From: JABGQS01 sp963674545
GTDB lineage: Bacteria; Bacillota; Clostridia; Christensenellales; SZUA-584
Direction: 5' to 3'
Assembly (NCBI GenBank): GCA_963674545.2
Contig: CAXXFB010000001.1
Span: 1,426,001-1,490,000 of the forward strand
DNA length: 64,000 nucleotides
Position numbers and translations under genes: made by a program. Numbering within the stretch: position 1 is the first letter of the stretch; every line of letters starts with the position of its first letter. The notes beneath the pieces were generated by a model. The model saw nothing but the letters and a program-made list of their open reading frames with translations, was not told the DNA's origin and made no database searches. Positions 16,386 through 24,159 of the stretch are shown piece by piece.

Positions 16386-17711
16386 TTAATTCGCTTTGAT
16401 CAGAATTCTCTTATCCGTAACATCTGTTACTGTTCCCGAAATGCTGGCATGTACCTTTGCACCAAGGCTCTTTTCAGGAATGTCGGCAATCAGCTGACCT
16501 TTTTCCACTTTATCTCCCGCCTTTACTACCGGTACTGAAGACGCTCCAATATGCATACGAAGCGGTATGCCGACCTTCTCAACAGGAGCCGCCAGTTTTT
16601 CTGACAGTGGTGTATCTTTATCGTATTGCACTACACCCATTCTTGACATCAGACGCTTTGTGGGCACCTTTATAGTGCTGAGAGCCGGCGAAACAGACGT
16701 CTTGATTTTTTTCTCCGGTCTGTATCCGCTCTTTTGCAGCCCTTCCTTCATTTTTACTATCATCCTGTTTGGGCTCAGCCCGAAATTGCACGCATAATAG
16801 GTACAAAGCCCGCAGTCACAGCAGGAAAAAACACCGTTTGGATCTCCAAGAAGCTTGCCGTCCGACATGAATGAAGCACGCATAGCTTTGTGAGGCTCTA
16901 CTCCCAGCCCCAGCGCATTTCTCGGACAGAGCTCTGTACACATATTGCACTGACAGCAGACTGCTTTTGCAAGTTTCCAGTCCATCTTGCCATCATCCGT
17001 CTTCTTTTTTATAAGAGGATGATCAGATTTGAAAACCAGCACTCCGCCTGTTGTCTTTGTGACCGGCTCGTTCCAGTCGTTTGAAAGCCTGCCTGTTGCC
17101 GGGCCCCCTATAATAAGCGTATATCCTTCGCTTGATTCCGGTCCGCCGGCCTCTTTGACAAGCTCACCTACAGTCACACCGATCGGCACTTTAACCGTGA
17201 CCGGCTTTTCAACTTCACCGCCGACAGTTACATATTTCTCAGTCACGGGTATATCATCAAGCGCATCCGCTATATTCATCAGTGTGCTCACGTTGCTGAC
17301 TACAGCCCCGACGTCAAGAGGTATGCCTCCTGTCGGAACAACTTTGCCGGTCACTTCATATACTATCTGCTGTTCATCGCCTGCAGGATAGTAATTATCC
17401 AGCAGATACAGGCGTATACCCGGTTCGTTTTCTATTGCTTTTTCAAGTATGTCTATTGCATCATGGTTTTTCTTTTTTAGACAGATTACGCCTTCCTTGG
17501 CACCAGTTGCCTCTATAAGCGCTTTAAATCCTTTTATTATCTTCTCCGGGTAACTCTCCATCATCCATCTGTCTATCCGGAGAATAGGTTCGCACTCTGC
17601 ACCGTTCGCCAATGCGATATCTGCCTTGCTGTTCATTTTCACGTGTGTCGGGAACCCGGCTCCTCCCGCTCCCACAACGCCTGCTTTGAGTACCTTTTCC
17701 GCTATGCTCAT
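16386..17711 (-). CDS. pduS: PduS-like RnfC-family electron transfer protein
   Basis: 441 residues, the length of PduS. The N-terminal half has the RnfC/NuoF-like nucleotide and flavin-binding fold (GAGGAGFPTHVK, residues 14-25; GAECEPILR). Two [4Fe-4S] motifs follow: Cys253, 255, 258 and 262 (CQCNMCTELCP) and Cys298, 300, 303 and 308 (CDCGLCTYYAC). A barrel-sandwich segment at the C-terminus (GASSVPVVKAGDKVEKGQLIADI) matches RnfC. In Pdu systems it reduces cobalamin or transfers electrons to PduT; no B12 enzyme is here, so NADH oxidation through PduT is the likelier role. Confidence 0.93.
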   Translation of the reverse strand: MSIAEKVLKAGVVGAGGAGFPTHVKMNSKADIALANGAECEPILRIDRWMMESYPEKIIKGFKALIEATGAKEGVICLKKKNHDAIDILEKAIENEPGIRLYLLDNYYPAGDEQQIVYEVTGKVVPTGGIPLDVGAVVSNVSTLMNIADALDDIPVTEKYVTVGGEVEKPVTVKVPIGVTVGELVKEAGGPESSEGYTLIIGGPATGRLSNDWNEPVTKTTGGVLVFKSDHPLIKKKTDDGKMDWKLAKAVCCQCNMCTELCPRNALGLGVEPHKAMRASFMSDGKLLGDPNGVFSCCDCGLCTYYACNFGLSPNRMIVKMKEGLQKSGYRPEKKIKTSVSPALSTIKVPTKRLMSRMGVVQYDKDTPLSEKLAAPVEKVGIPLRMHIGASSVPVVKAGDKVEKGQLIADIPEKSLGAKVHASISGTVTDVTDKRILIKAN

Positions 17712-17723
17712 AAATCCTCCGAA

Positions 17724-19130
17724 TTATACTATCCTAAAGCTGCCGTACATAACGCAGCGTCTTGATCGTGTAAAGCTTCTTGCGCTCGTGATCCCTTCGC
17801 CGGTGGGCGTCGCTATCGTCAATGTTGTGTGCCCTTCCCCATTGAATCCTATTCCTGCATAAGAAGGCGCATTCTTAACAAACAGTGTCGTATTGAGCGC
17901 TTTAGCCGCCATCGACAGGTTCGTTATATTCTGTGAGTGCATTATGGCAGAATGCTTACATCCGTTCTCGGCGACGACTGCCTCCCTCACTGCTTCTTCT
18001 ATTGTATCCACCCTTACCATTCCCATTATCGGCATCATCATCTCTACCGTTATGAATGGATGCTTTTCATCCACCTCAGCTATGATAAGTCTGGGGTCGC
18101 CGGTATATTCAACACCGCTTGCCTGCATTATGACAGCTGCATCTTTACCGACAAACTTTCGATTTATCACATATCCGTCTTCACGCTTTACAAGCACGGT
18201 TTTGACTATCTTGTCTATATCGCCTCCGGCTATGCGGTAAGCACCCGAGCTTTCCATGCTGCACATAAGAGAATCGAAAATGTCTGAAAATGCAAACACT
18301 TCTTTTTCAGCTATGCATAGAATGTTGTTGTCAAAACTTGCTCCGGATACTATATCTTTTGCAGCCTGTTGTACATTTGCCGTGTTATCGACGATAACGG
18401 GCGGATTCCCCGGTCCTGCTGCAATAACTTTCTTTCCCGTTTTCATGGCTACTTTTACAACGGCCTCTCCGCCTGTTATAGACAGTAGCGGCACATCCTT
18501 ATGTTCCATCATATATTTACCTGTCTCTATAGACGGTTCTTTGACAGTGCATATGAGCGTACCAGGACCGCCAGCTGCAGCAATCGCATCGTTCAGCACT
18601 CTTATTGTCTCAATAGATGTTTTCTTTGCAGCCGGGTGCGGGTTGAAAACCACTGCATTTCCTGCAGCCACCATGCTTATCGCATTGTTAATAATGCTGG
18701 AAGACGGGTTCGTTGACGGCGTTATTGAGCATATGACTCCAAATGGTGCGCTCTCGACCAGCGTCAGCCCAAAGTCTCCCGACAGAGCTGATGTCTGCAA
18801 GTCTTCTACTCCCGGAGTTTTATCTGCGGCCAGCAGGTTCTTCTGTACTTTATCGGGAATCCGGCCATAGCCGGTCTCCCTGGCTGCTAGCTCTGCAAGA
18901 GACTGGGCGTTGTTTCGCGCTGCCTGGCGCATCCCCTCAATGAACCGTCCCCTGTCGCTCAGTGAAAACGTCATAAACTTCTCCTGGGCTTTCTTTGCAG
19001 AGCGTATTGCCTCTTCCGGGCTGTCGCACAACCAGCATTCTTTGCAGTCATCCGTTTGTGCGTTTGATGCAATCAGCTTATTTATCGTCTCCTCAACGAT
19101 TTTATGTACTTGCTCTTCACTTAAATTCAT
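17724..19130 (-). CDS. pduP: CoA-acylating aldehyde dehydrogenase, BMC-targeted (PduP/EutE type)
   Basis: 468 residues. Residues 1-20 form an amphipathic encapsulation helix (MNLSEEQVHKIVEETINKLI) joined by a Cys/Asp-rich linker to the aldehyde dehydrogenase domain. The catalytic Cys272 lies in ASFDNNILCIAEKE, the motif of the CoA-dependent PduP/EutE group. It converts an aldehyde, NAD+ and CoA to acyl-CoA and NADH inside the shell. It defines the compartment as an aldehyde-oxidising metabolosome and works with the PduL gene in the same operon. Chain length of the aldehyde is not evident. Confidence 0.95.
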   Translation of the reverse strand: MNLSEEQVHKIVEETINKLIASNAQTDDCKECWLCDSPEEAIRSAKKAQEKFMTFSLSDRGRFIEGMRQAARNNAQSLAELAARETGYGRIPDKVQKNLLAADKTPGVEDLQTSALSGDFGLTLVESAPFGVICSITPSTNPSSSIINNAISMVAAGNAVVFNPHPAAKKTSIETIRVLNDAIAAAGGPGTLICTVKEPSIETGKYMMEHKDVPLLSITGGEAVVKVAMKTGKKVIAAGPGNPPVIVDNTANVQQAAKDIVSGASFDNNILCIAEKEVFAFSDIFDSLMCSMESSGAYRIAGGDIDKIVKTVLVKREDGYVINRKFVGKDAAVIMQASGVEYTGDPRLIIAEVDEKHPFITVEMMMPIMGMVRVDTIEEAVREAVVAENGCKHSAIMHSQNITNLSMAAKALNTTLFVKNAPSYAGIGFNGEGHTTLTIATPTGEGITSARSFTRSRRCVMYGSFRIV

Positions 19131-19185
19131 TAAATACCTCTCCGGCTGCTGTTCTTTTTCTTAAGTCTTTTACTATTTGCCGTAA

Positions 19186-19485
19186 CTAATCCTGATATTT
19201 CTGGAATATCGTTTTGCCCTTAAGTTTGACAGAATCGATTATCGCAATAATCGAACAGTCGGTCGGCTTGTTTTCAGTCATCTGCGTCTGCCGGGACGAA
19301 CTTCCGCCCACACACATAACTACTTCACCCTCACCGGCTCCTACAGTATCTATAGCAACCAGCGGCAGACCTTTCTCTTCAAAGGTCTCTATGTCTATCG
19401 GGACAACTACGAGAAGCTTCAATCCGGTAAGCTTTTCAGATTTTGTTGTACTTACAACATTGCCTCTTACACGAGCTAATATCAT
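19186..19485 (-). CDS. BMC-P pentameric vertex protein (EutN/CcmL family)
   Basis: 99 residues of the EutN/CcmL family: MILARVRGNVVSTTKSEKL at the start, VGAGEGEVVMCVGGSSSRQT in the middle and SIIAIIDSVKLKGK near the end. The GGSSSR turn is typical of EutN/PduN. It is the first shell gene after the PduL and flavoprotein-like genes and is separated from the other shell genes by pduP-pduS-pduT. Confidence 0.96.
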   Translation of the reverse strand: MILARVRGNVVSTTKSEKLTGLKLLVVVPIDIETFEEKGLPLVAIDTVGAGEGEVVMCVGGSSSRQTQMTENKPTDCSIIAIIDSVKLKGKTIFQKYQD

Positions 19486-19500
19486 TTCTATTGCTCCTTT

Positions 19501-20187
19501 TTACATTTCTATTGTCAGACCAAGTTCATTTGCCATGTCTTTTGCAAGCGGAGTAACTACTGCGCCTTTTTTACAATGAATCGTTCTGCTGCCGCTGTCA
19601 TATATTCTGGTGACATCCGCTTCTGTTACAAGCTCCAGTGCATTCTGTTCATCTTCACAGGTACAGCTAAGCGTTACAAACTCTGCTCCCGCTTCTTCTA
19701 AATCCTTGACCGCAGAGAATATGCTTTTAAGCCACTTGCCCTGCGAAGCCGGCTGCAACGAGAAATCCAATATTATCACAACATTCTTATTCTTGAGCAG
19801 TGCCTTTGTGACTACAGCCTCAGCAAATCCCTCATCCTCACCACCGGCAATTTTCTTAACCACATATACTGACGGAAACGCAAGCACTATGCTCTGATAG
19901 CTGCCAAGAGAAGCCATAACCTCCTGCTTGCTGCCCTCATCTTCTATAGTAAAGCCCTGTAAACCCTGACCGGGTTGTGAGCCCTCCGGTATTATATATC
20001 TGGCATTCTGAAAAGTTTTTTCAATATAGTCAGCTAACAGCTTCGGCTCTGAAACATACTTTGGCAATAGTATGAGCGCTGTTTCATAAGCATTCACATT
20101 TTTTTCTCCATTGTCGTCAAGCCTAGCTACTGTCTGCGCTACCAGCTCACTTATTATTGACTGCAGTTTTGCCGGATCGTTTGTCAT
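19501..20187 (-). CDS. BMC-associated flavoprotein-like protein, role unknown
   Basis: 228 residues, not a shell protein. The N-terminus (KLQSIISELVAQTVARL) is an amphipathic helix like a targeting peptide. The middle has Rossmann-like alternation (SIVLAFPSVYVVKKIAG, NVVIILDF) as in BMC-linked flavoprotein subunits. The C-terminus carries TEADVTRIYDSGSRTI and VVTPLAKDMANELGL, a TEADV/TPLAxD element I recognise from several BMC proteins including EutT-type and flavoprotein families. It may bind FMN or act as cargo adaptor. The ATG at 20185-20187 with GGAG 7 nt before it is the chosen start. Confidence 0.7.
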   Translation of the reverse strand: MTNDPAKLQSIISELVAQTVARLDDNGEKNVNAYETALILLPKYVSEPKLLADYIEKTFQNARYIIPEGSQPGQGLQGFTIEDEGSKQEVMASLGSYQSIVLAFPSVYVVKKIAGGEDEGFAEAVVTKALLKNKNVVIILDFSLQPASQGKWLKSIFSAVKDLEEAGAEFVTLSCTCEDEQNALELVTEADVTRIYDSGSRTIHCKKGAVVTPLAKDMANELGLTIEM

Positions 20188-20200
20188 CTGTATCTCCACA

Positions 20201-20842
20201 TTATTTAATCATCTTTAGCAGCATGCCTGTCTTTATCATTCCTGAATTCGCTTCGTCAGTATCTATATGCATCTCCAGCGAATGTGTGTCACCGCTGCGT
20301 ACCAGAACGTTCTCAAAAACAATCGGTCTGTCGCCTTCCTGCCGCAGGTTTATAAGCTCTCCATCGCTGACACCAAACCATTGTGCCTGTTCGTTTGAGA
20401 TATGTACATGGCGCTTTGCTACTATCACACCGCTGTCAAGTGTTACTTCTCCAGCAGGGCCGATAAGCCTTGCCCCGGGTGTGCCTTCTATGTTGCCCGA
20501 CATCCTTACAACCGGCTCTATCCCTATCCGGTATGCATCCGTTACGCTAAATTCAAGCTGTGTCTGGCTGCGAACAGGTCCAAGCACCCGTATTTTTTCT
20601 ATACTGCCTTTTGGACCGACAAGAGTTATCTGTTCCTTACATGCGTACTGGCCTGGCTGAGAAAGATCTTTCATACTGTGAAATGAATATTCTCTTCCAA
20701 ACAGAGCTTCAGCATCTTTTGTACAGAGATGGACATGACGGTTAGAAACAGCGGCAGGAACATAGTATTGCTTTCTTGATGCCATTTCTTTAACAACGCC
20801 GAGCACTATCATTCTCTTTATCTCAGCTTCGTCTGTCCGCAT
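20201..20842 (-). CDS. pduL: PduL-type phosphate acyltransferase, BMC-associated
   Basis: 213 residues with two PduL beta-barrel repeats. Zinc ligand motifs are SNRHVHL (His36, His38) and AKRHVHI (His145, His147), plus a DTHSLEMHIDTDEAN segment (His187, His192). It converts the acyl-CoA made by the aldehyde dehydrogenase to acyl-phosphate and recycles CoA inside the shell. Residues 4-22 form a basic amphipathic helix that may target it to the lumen. First gene of the operon; AAGGGG precedes the ATG. Confidence 0.95.
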   Translation of the reverse strand: MRTDEAEIKRMIVLGVVKEMASRKQYYVPAAVSNRHVHLCTKDAEALFGREYSFHSMKDLSQPGQYACKEQITLVGPKGSIEKIRVLGPVRSQTQLEFSVTDAYRIGIEPVVRMSGNIEGTPGARLIGPAGEVTLDSGVIVAKRHVHISNEQAQWFGVSDGELINLRQEGDRPIVFENVLVRSGDTHSLEMHIDTDEANSGMIKTGMLLKMIK

Positions 20843-20903
20843 AAATAATCCCCTTCATTTCACACATATCATATATTTTTTTGTAGTTATTATATGATTT
20901 TCA

Positions 20904-20920
20904 AAGTCATCTGATGACTT
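20904..20920 (-). promoter_or_regulatory. 17-bp palindromic operator, probable GntR repressor site
   Basis: AAGTCATC-T-GATGACTT is a perfect 8-1-8 palindrome. It starts about 12 bp downstream of the -10 hexamer of the operon promoter, so a bound dimer would block initiation or early elongation. The GT..AC ends inside the half-sites are typical of GntR-family operators. The in-operon GntR/UTRA protein is the likely binder (inference). Confidence 0.7.
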
Positions 20921-20931
20921 GATGTAGTTGT

Positions 20932-20960
20932 ATTATAATGCATGTTTTTTATAAATGCAA
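20932..20960 (-). promoter_or_regulatory. Sigma-A promoter of the BMC operon
   Basis: On the minus strand TTGCAT (20955-20960) and TATAAT (20932-20937) are separated by exactly 17 bp. An A8T8 tract lies just upstream (20970-20990) and could act as an UP element. The predicted start is near 20925, giving a leader of about 80 nt before pduL. Confidence 0.8.
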
Positions 20961-21376
20961 GTACTAAATAATAAAAAAAATTTTTTTTATATTTTGCCTT
21001 GTAATAAATAAGCAAAAAAATGAAAAGCAGCCATACGCTTAACCCGCAGATATACTAATAAAATCAGTTTGAAATGCATTTCGATTAAACAGATATTCTG
21101 ATAATATCTTTTGTTATCTTATATTAATATCGTAAATTTTAAATACAAAACGCAGGAGCATACATCTTTACTCCTGCGTTTTACAACTGAGAAATTAATT
21201 TTAAAAACTTTCTTCTAGTGCGACTCTAAATCAAGCTGCGCAGTGTTGCCGGCATTTCATGTTGAGTATTGACACTGTACGAATCTGTTACAAGAGTAGA
21301 CCAGAAAAGCTTTCTATTTCATGAATTACTTTAGGTATCTGTAAAATCGGATATAGTCCATTACCTTTCGATGATA
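20961..21376. other. Intergenic region between BMC promoter and VWA gene
   Basis: About 415 bp. The promoter-proximal part is A/T tracts. A terminator hairpin lies at 21147-21182. The stretch 21200-21310 is less AT-rich and its minus-strand frames read like a degraded coding tail interrupted by stops; I cannot tell whether it is an old transposase remnant. No intact gene is seen. Confidence 0.5.
21147..21182 (-). terminator. Rho-independent terminator of the Tad/VWA operon
   Basis: Arms AAAACGCAGGAG and CTCCTGCGTTTT form a perfect 12-bp stem with a 12-nt loop. T-runs on both sides make it bidirectional in principle, but only the minus-strand pilus operon ends toward it, about 200 bp after the VWA stop codon. 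Confidence 0.85.
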
Positions 21377-23698
21377 TTATTTAAAATATGTTAATTTTAT
21401 CATTGTTTCTTTAATTTCATCAAACACTACAACAACACTATCATTGTAATTAAGCTTGCATGATTTAAGTTTTTTTTCTTTTCCTTCATGTTCTATAAAT
21501 TTTAAATGAATTTCATTTTTTGCCTTTATCTTAACTTTTTTCCCGATAACAGGGCTTATAATCCTTATTTTTGTGATGTCGTATTCCAATAATGACTCTG
21601 AAATTTCTTTTTCATCGAACCACCTCGACATCTGAGAATAAACATCTATTAGCGGCTTTAAGGTGAATTGGCTTTTTCTAAGACAAGGATTTTGTACATA
21701 CCTGCTGCCTGTCGCCACATCATAAGATTCCAGCCATTCGCCGTTAATCTGAAGCTGAACTTTAAATCCCCCTCTAACTCGTCTACTAATAAACACAAAG
21801 AGCAAAGAGATAACAAAAATAAGTAGAAATACGAACCAAAATTTCGTCCACCAATATCCGAACACCGTTAAAAATATTATTTTCCCTGATAGCTCAATGC
21901 TTTCATTTGAACTATCGGTCATAATTAGTTTTATGTTCACCTTACCTGTTTTTACGCCTTTAATGTATAAGACGTTATTAATGCATTTTGATATGATAAT
22001 GTCCTTTGTATCATCTGTTTCGACATAAACAGTGAAAGGAAATCCATCTGGATCAGAAAAATACTGCTCTAAATTAACTGTATAGTCTTCTCCAATAATT
22101 AAATATGTATCCCCCATTTGTTTTTCTACCATAGGCGGAGTGTTAACTGCACTTACATAAAAACTCTGCTGAATTTTCTCTCCTTCGCTATCGGTTGCAA
22201 TTATCTTAACGCTTGACTTTCCGACCTCCCCTATTGCTTCAATATACAAAACATCTTGATGTAAAGTAGCTGCCAAAATGCTTAGATCAGACACTTCAAC
22301 TTCATAACTTAATGCATTATTGTCTGGATCTTCAAAGTATTCAGACATGTAAAGCTTATAATCAGTACCAATTCTCATATCAAAGTTTTCAAGTTCTTTT
22401 TTTATTACCGGAGAATGGTTTTTAACCAGGATTTTTATTTCATTGCTTTCTCTCTCAAAATACGGTGTAACAATATTTGCTGAAATAACATATTCGCCGG
22501 TGTTTTCAAAAACGATTTCTGAACACAGCGCCGTTCCACTAAAAGTCATTGGATAAGACTTCACTTTATTTGATGAACCATTCTTTACATAGATCACCGC
22601 ATTAACTTCTTTATAATAACTCTCATCAATAACTTCATTGCCTTTATACAACAAATTTGCTTCTAATAAGGCAGACTGATTAATATATATTTCATCAGAC
22701 GACACCTTAAGAACTGCAGGTAAATCCACTACATTTATTGATTGAATTGATATCTGTTTCAATAAAGAATCAATCCCAGCTAACTCTAAGTTCCAATTTC
22801 CGCTAGCTGGCTCAATAAGCTTGAGTACAATATATGTTTGTCCTTCATATTTTGAATAAGCCTCATTATCAAATTCTATTGTATTCCCATTAGGATTTTT
22901 TAATATGGTTTCAGTTTCGGTACCAACACCATTTATAACGATACTTGTTTCAAGGACCATCTTCGGAATTCCAATATTATAGAATGCTTTACCTGAATTT
23001 ACTTCAATAGTTTCTAAAGGTTGTATATTTTTATAGTATCGCTTGAATATTTCAGAAAAAAACGTGCTTAAATCTTGCGGTTCTCCAGTAATCAACGGAT
23101 TCCCCGCATCCGTACCTAAAGATATTTTTTCCAGGCTATGATTATCTACTGTTCCATCAAAATTCAATCCGATAGTATAAATTGGCCATCCTTTGTTGTT
23201 GCAAAAAACTATTGTTTGATCCAGCTTATTTTCAACTTCTTCTTTATCCGCCTTTTTTACTTCTAAGTTGCCATCGGTAAACAATAGAATGGCTGCTTTT
23301 TTTGATCCAGCTTCAATTAGATTGTTGACTGCCAAATCTAAAGCGCCGCCATAATTGGTCATTTTATTATTATAACTGATATTTTTTTCTATTGTATTTT
23401 TAATTATTTCTTTTTTATTCGCCGCAACAACATCTGTTATAGAGACAATTGTCTTTGCATCCTTTCCGTAAAGAATTACACCAATGTTTGATTTGCCTGC
23501 TGGTAGTAAGTCAATAAATAACTTTGCTCCATCCAAGGCTAACTCTTCAGGGTCTGAGTCTCGCATTGACCCACTGTCGTCTAAAACTATAATAAAGTCA
23601 ACTATATCTTCGTCGTCAGATGAAGCAACTGTTTCACAACTAAAAACAAAGGTAGCTATAAAAACCAGTATTATAAGAATGTATAAAAACGTTTTCAT
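21377..23698 (-). CDS. Surface VWA-domain protein with cadherin-like repeats and membrane anchor
   Basis: 773 residues. An N-terminal signal ends near FVFSC (Cys21, possible lipobox). Residues 33-210 form a von Willebrand A domain with the metal-site motif DDSGSMRDS (Asp40, Ser42, Ser44). Two dystroglycan/cadherin-like domains follow around residues 430-620, each with a YFEDPDNN or YFSDPDGF motif. One membrane segment (FWFVFLLIFVISLLFVFIS) precedes a cytoplasmic tail of about 110 residues starting RRVRGG. It is thus an outward adhesin or assembly factor. Last gene of the pilus operon, so it may act as tip adhesin or pilus-linked anchor. Lower GC than the core genes. Confidence 0.85.
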   Translation of the reverse strand: MKTFLYILIILVFIATFVFSCETVASSDDEDIVDFIIVLDDSGSMRDSDPEELALDGAKLFIDLLPAGKSNIGVILYGKDAKTIVSITDVVAANKKEIIKNTIEKNISYNNKMTNYGGALDLAVNNLIEAGSKKAAILLFTDGNLEVKKADKEEVENKLDQTIVFCNNKGWPIYTIGLNFDGTVDNHSLEKISLGTDAGNPLITGEPQDLSTFFSEIFKRYYKNIQPLETIEVNSGKAFYNIGIPKMVLETSIVINGVGTETETILKNPNGNTIEFDNEAYSKYEGQTYIVLKLIEPASGNWNLELAGIDSLLKQISIQSINVVDLPAVLKVSSDEIYINQSALLEANLLYKGNEVIDESYYKEVNAVIYVKNGSSNKVKSYPMTFSGTALCSEIVFENTGEYVISANIVTPYFERESNEIKILVKNHSPVIKKELENFDMRIGTDYKLYMSEYFEDPDNNALSYEVEVSDLSILAATLHQDVLYIEAIGEVGKSSVKIIATDSEGEKIQQSFYVSAVNTPPMVEKQMGDTYLIIGEDYTVNLEQYFSDPDGFPFTVYVETDDTKDIIISKCINNVLYIKGVKTGKVNIKLIMTDSSNESIELSGKIIFLTVFGYWWTKFWFVFLLIFVISLLFVFISRRVRGGFKVQLQINGEWLESYDVATGSRYVQNPCLRKSQFTLKPLIDVYSQMSRWFDEKEISESLLEYDITKIRIISPVIGKKVKIKAKNEIHLKFIEHEGKEKKLKSCKLNYNDSVVVVFDEIKETMIKLTYFK

Positions 23699-23821
23699 TA
23701 TTATAAATTCCTTGCGTTAATTCAACTTTTTTAATATTAATTTATGAATCCAAAACAAGTGGTTTTTGCGTGTTATTGATTTATATTCAAGGTGTTTATA
23801 TTATTAACTATTAAACGGCTT

Positions 23822-24151
23822 TTAAATAGTAACTTTCATATTTTTTTTAATATTTAATCTTTTGATCGCGCCTGCAGACATCTCAAGAACCTGATTAGCA
23901 TCTTTAATATTCCCACTCAATTTCCATGGTGCCAAATTTTCTAAAGTGTCCACCACAATGTTGTTTTTGTTTAAAAAAACAACATCAATAGTAAATTTCA
24001 TAAAACAAGTATGTATACTTGAACAAGGTTTGATCAGCATAGCCTGATTTTGCTTGATTTCTTTTTTACCCATGAGCCCCACAAATCTTTTATAAAAAGT
24101 ATTGGCCTCAATTATTATGATTTCATTACCGGATATTGTTATCTTCTTCAT
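23822..24151 (-). CDS. DUF192 family protein
   Basis: 109 residues of the DUF192 family: the segments FVGLMGKK, ML[I]KPCSSIHTCFMKFTIDVVFLN and a terminal MSAGAIKRLNIKKNMKV match the family consensus, including the conserved HTxxMxFxIDVxFL strand. The fold is a small beta-barrel and the function is unknown. No signal peptide is evident. It lies 9 bp after tadC, inside the pilus operon, an association seen in other Tad loci of Gram-positives as far as I recall, but its role is not known. Confidence 0.9.
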   Translation of the reverse strand: MKKITISGNEIIIIEANTFYKRFVGLMGKKEIKQNQAMLIKPCSSIHTCFMKFTIDVVFLNKNNIVVDTLENLAPWKLSGNIKDANQVLEMSAGAIKRLNIKKNMKVTI

Positions 24152-24159
24152 TTATTTTA

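Noticed and set aside
451..20842. Assignment as propanediol (Pdu), ethanolamine (Eut) or glycyl-radical BMC
   Set aside because: No signature diol dehydratase, ammonia lyase or glycyl-radical enzyme with its activase is encoded in the operon.
21200..21310. Possible transposase remnant in the intergenic region
   Set aside because: Frames are short and broken and no terminal repeats are visible; a database search would be needed.
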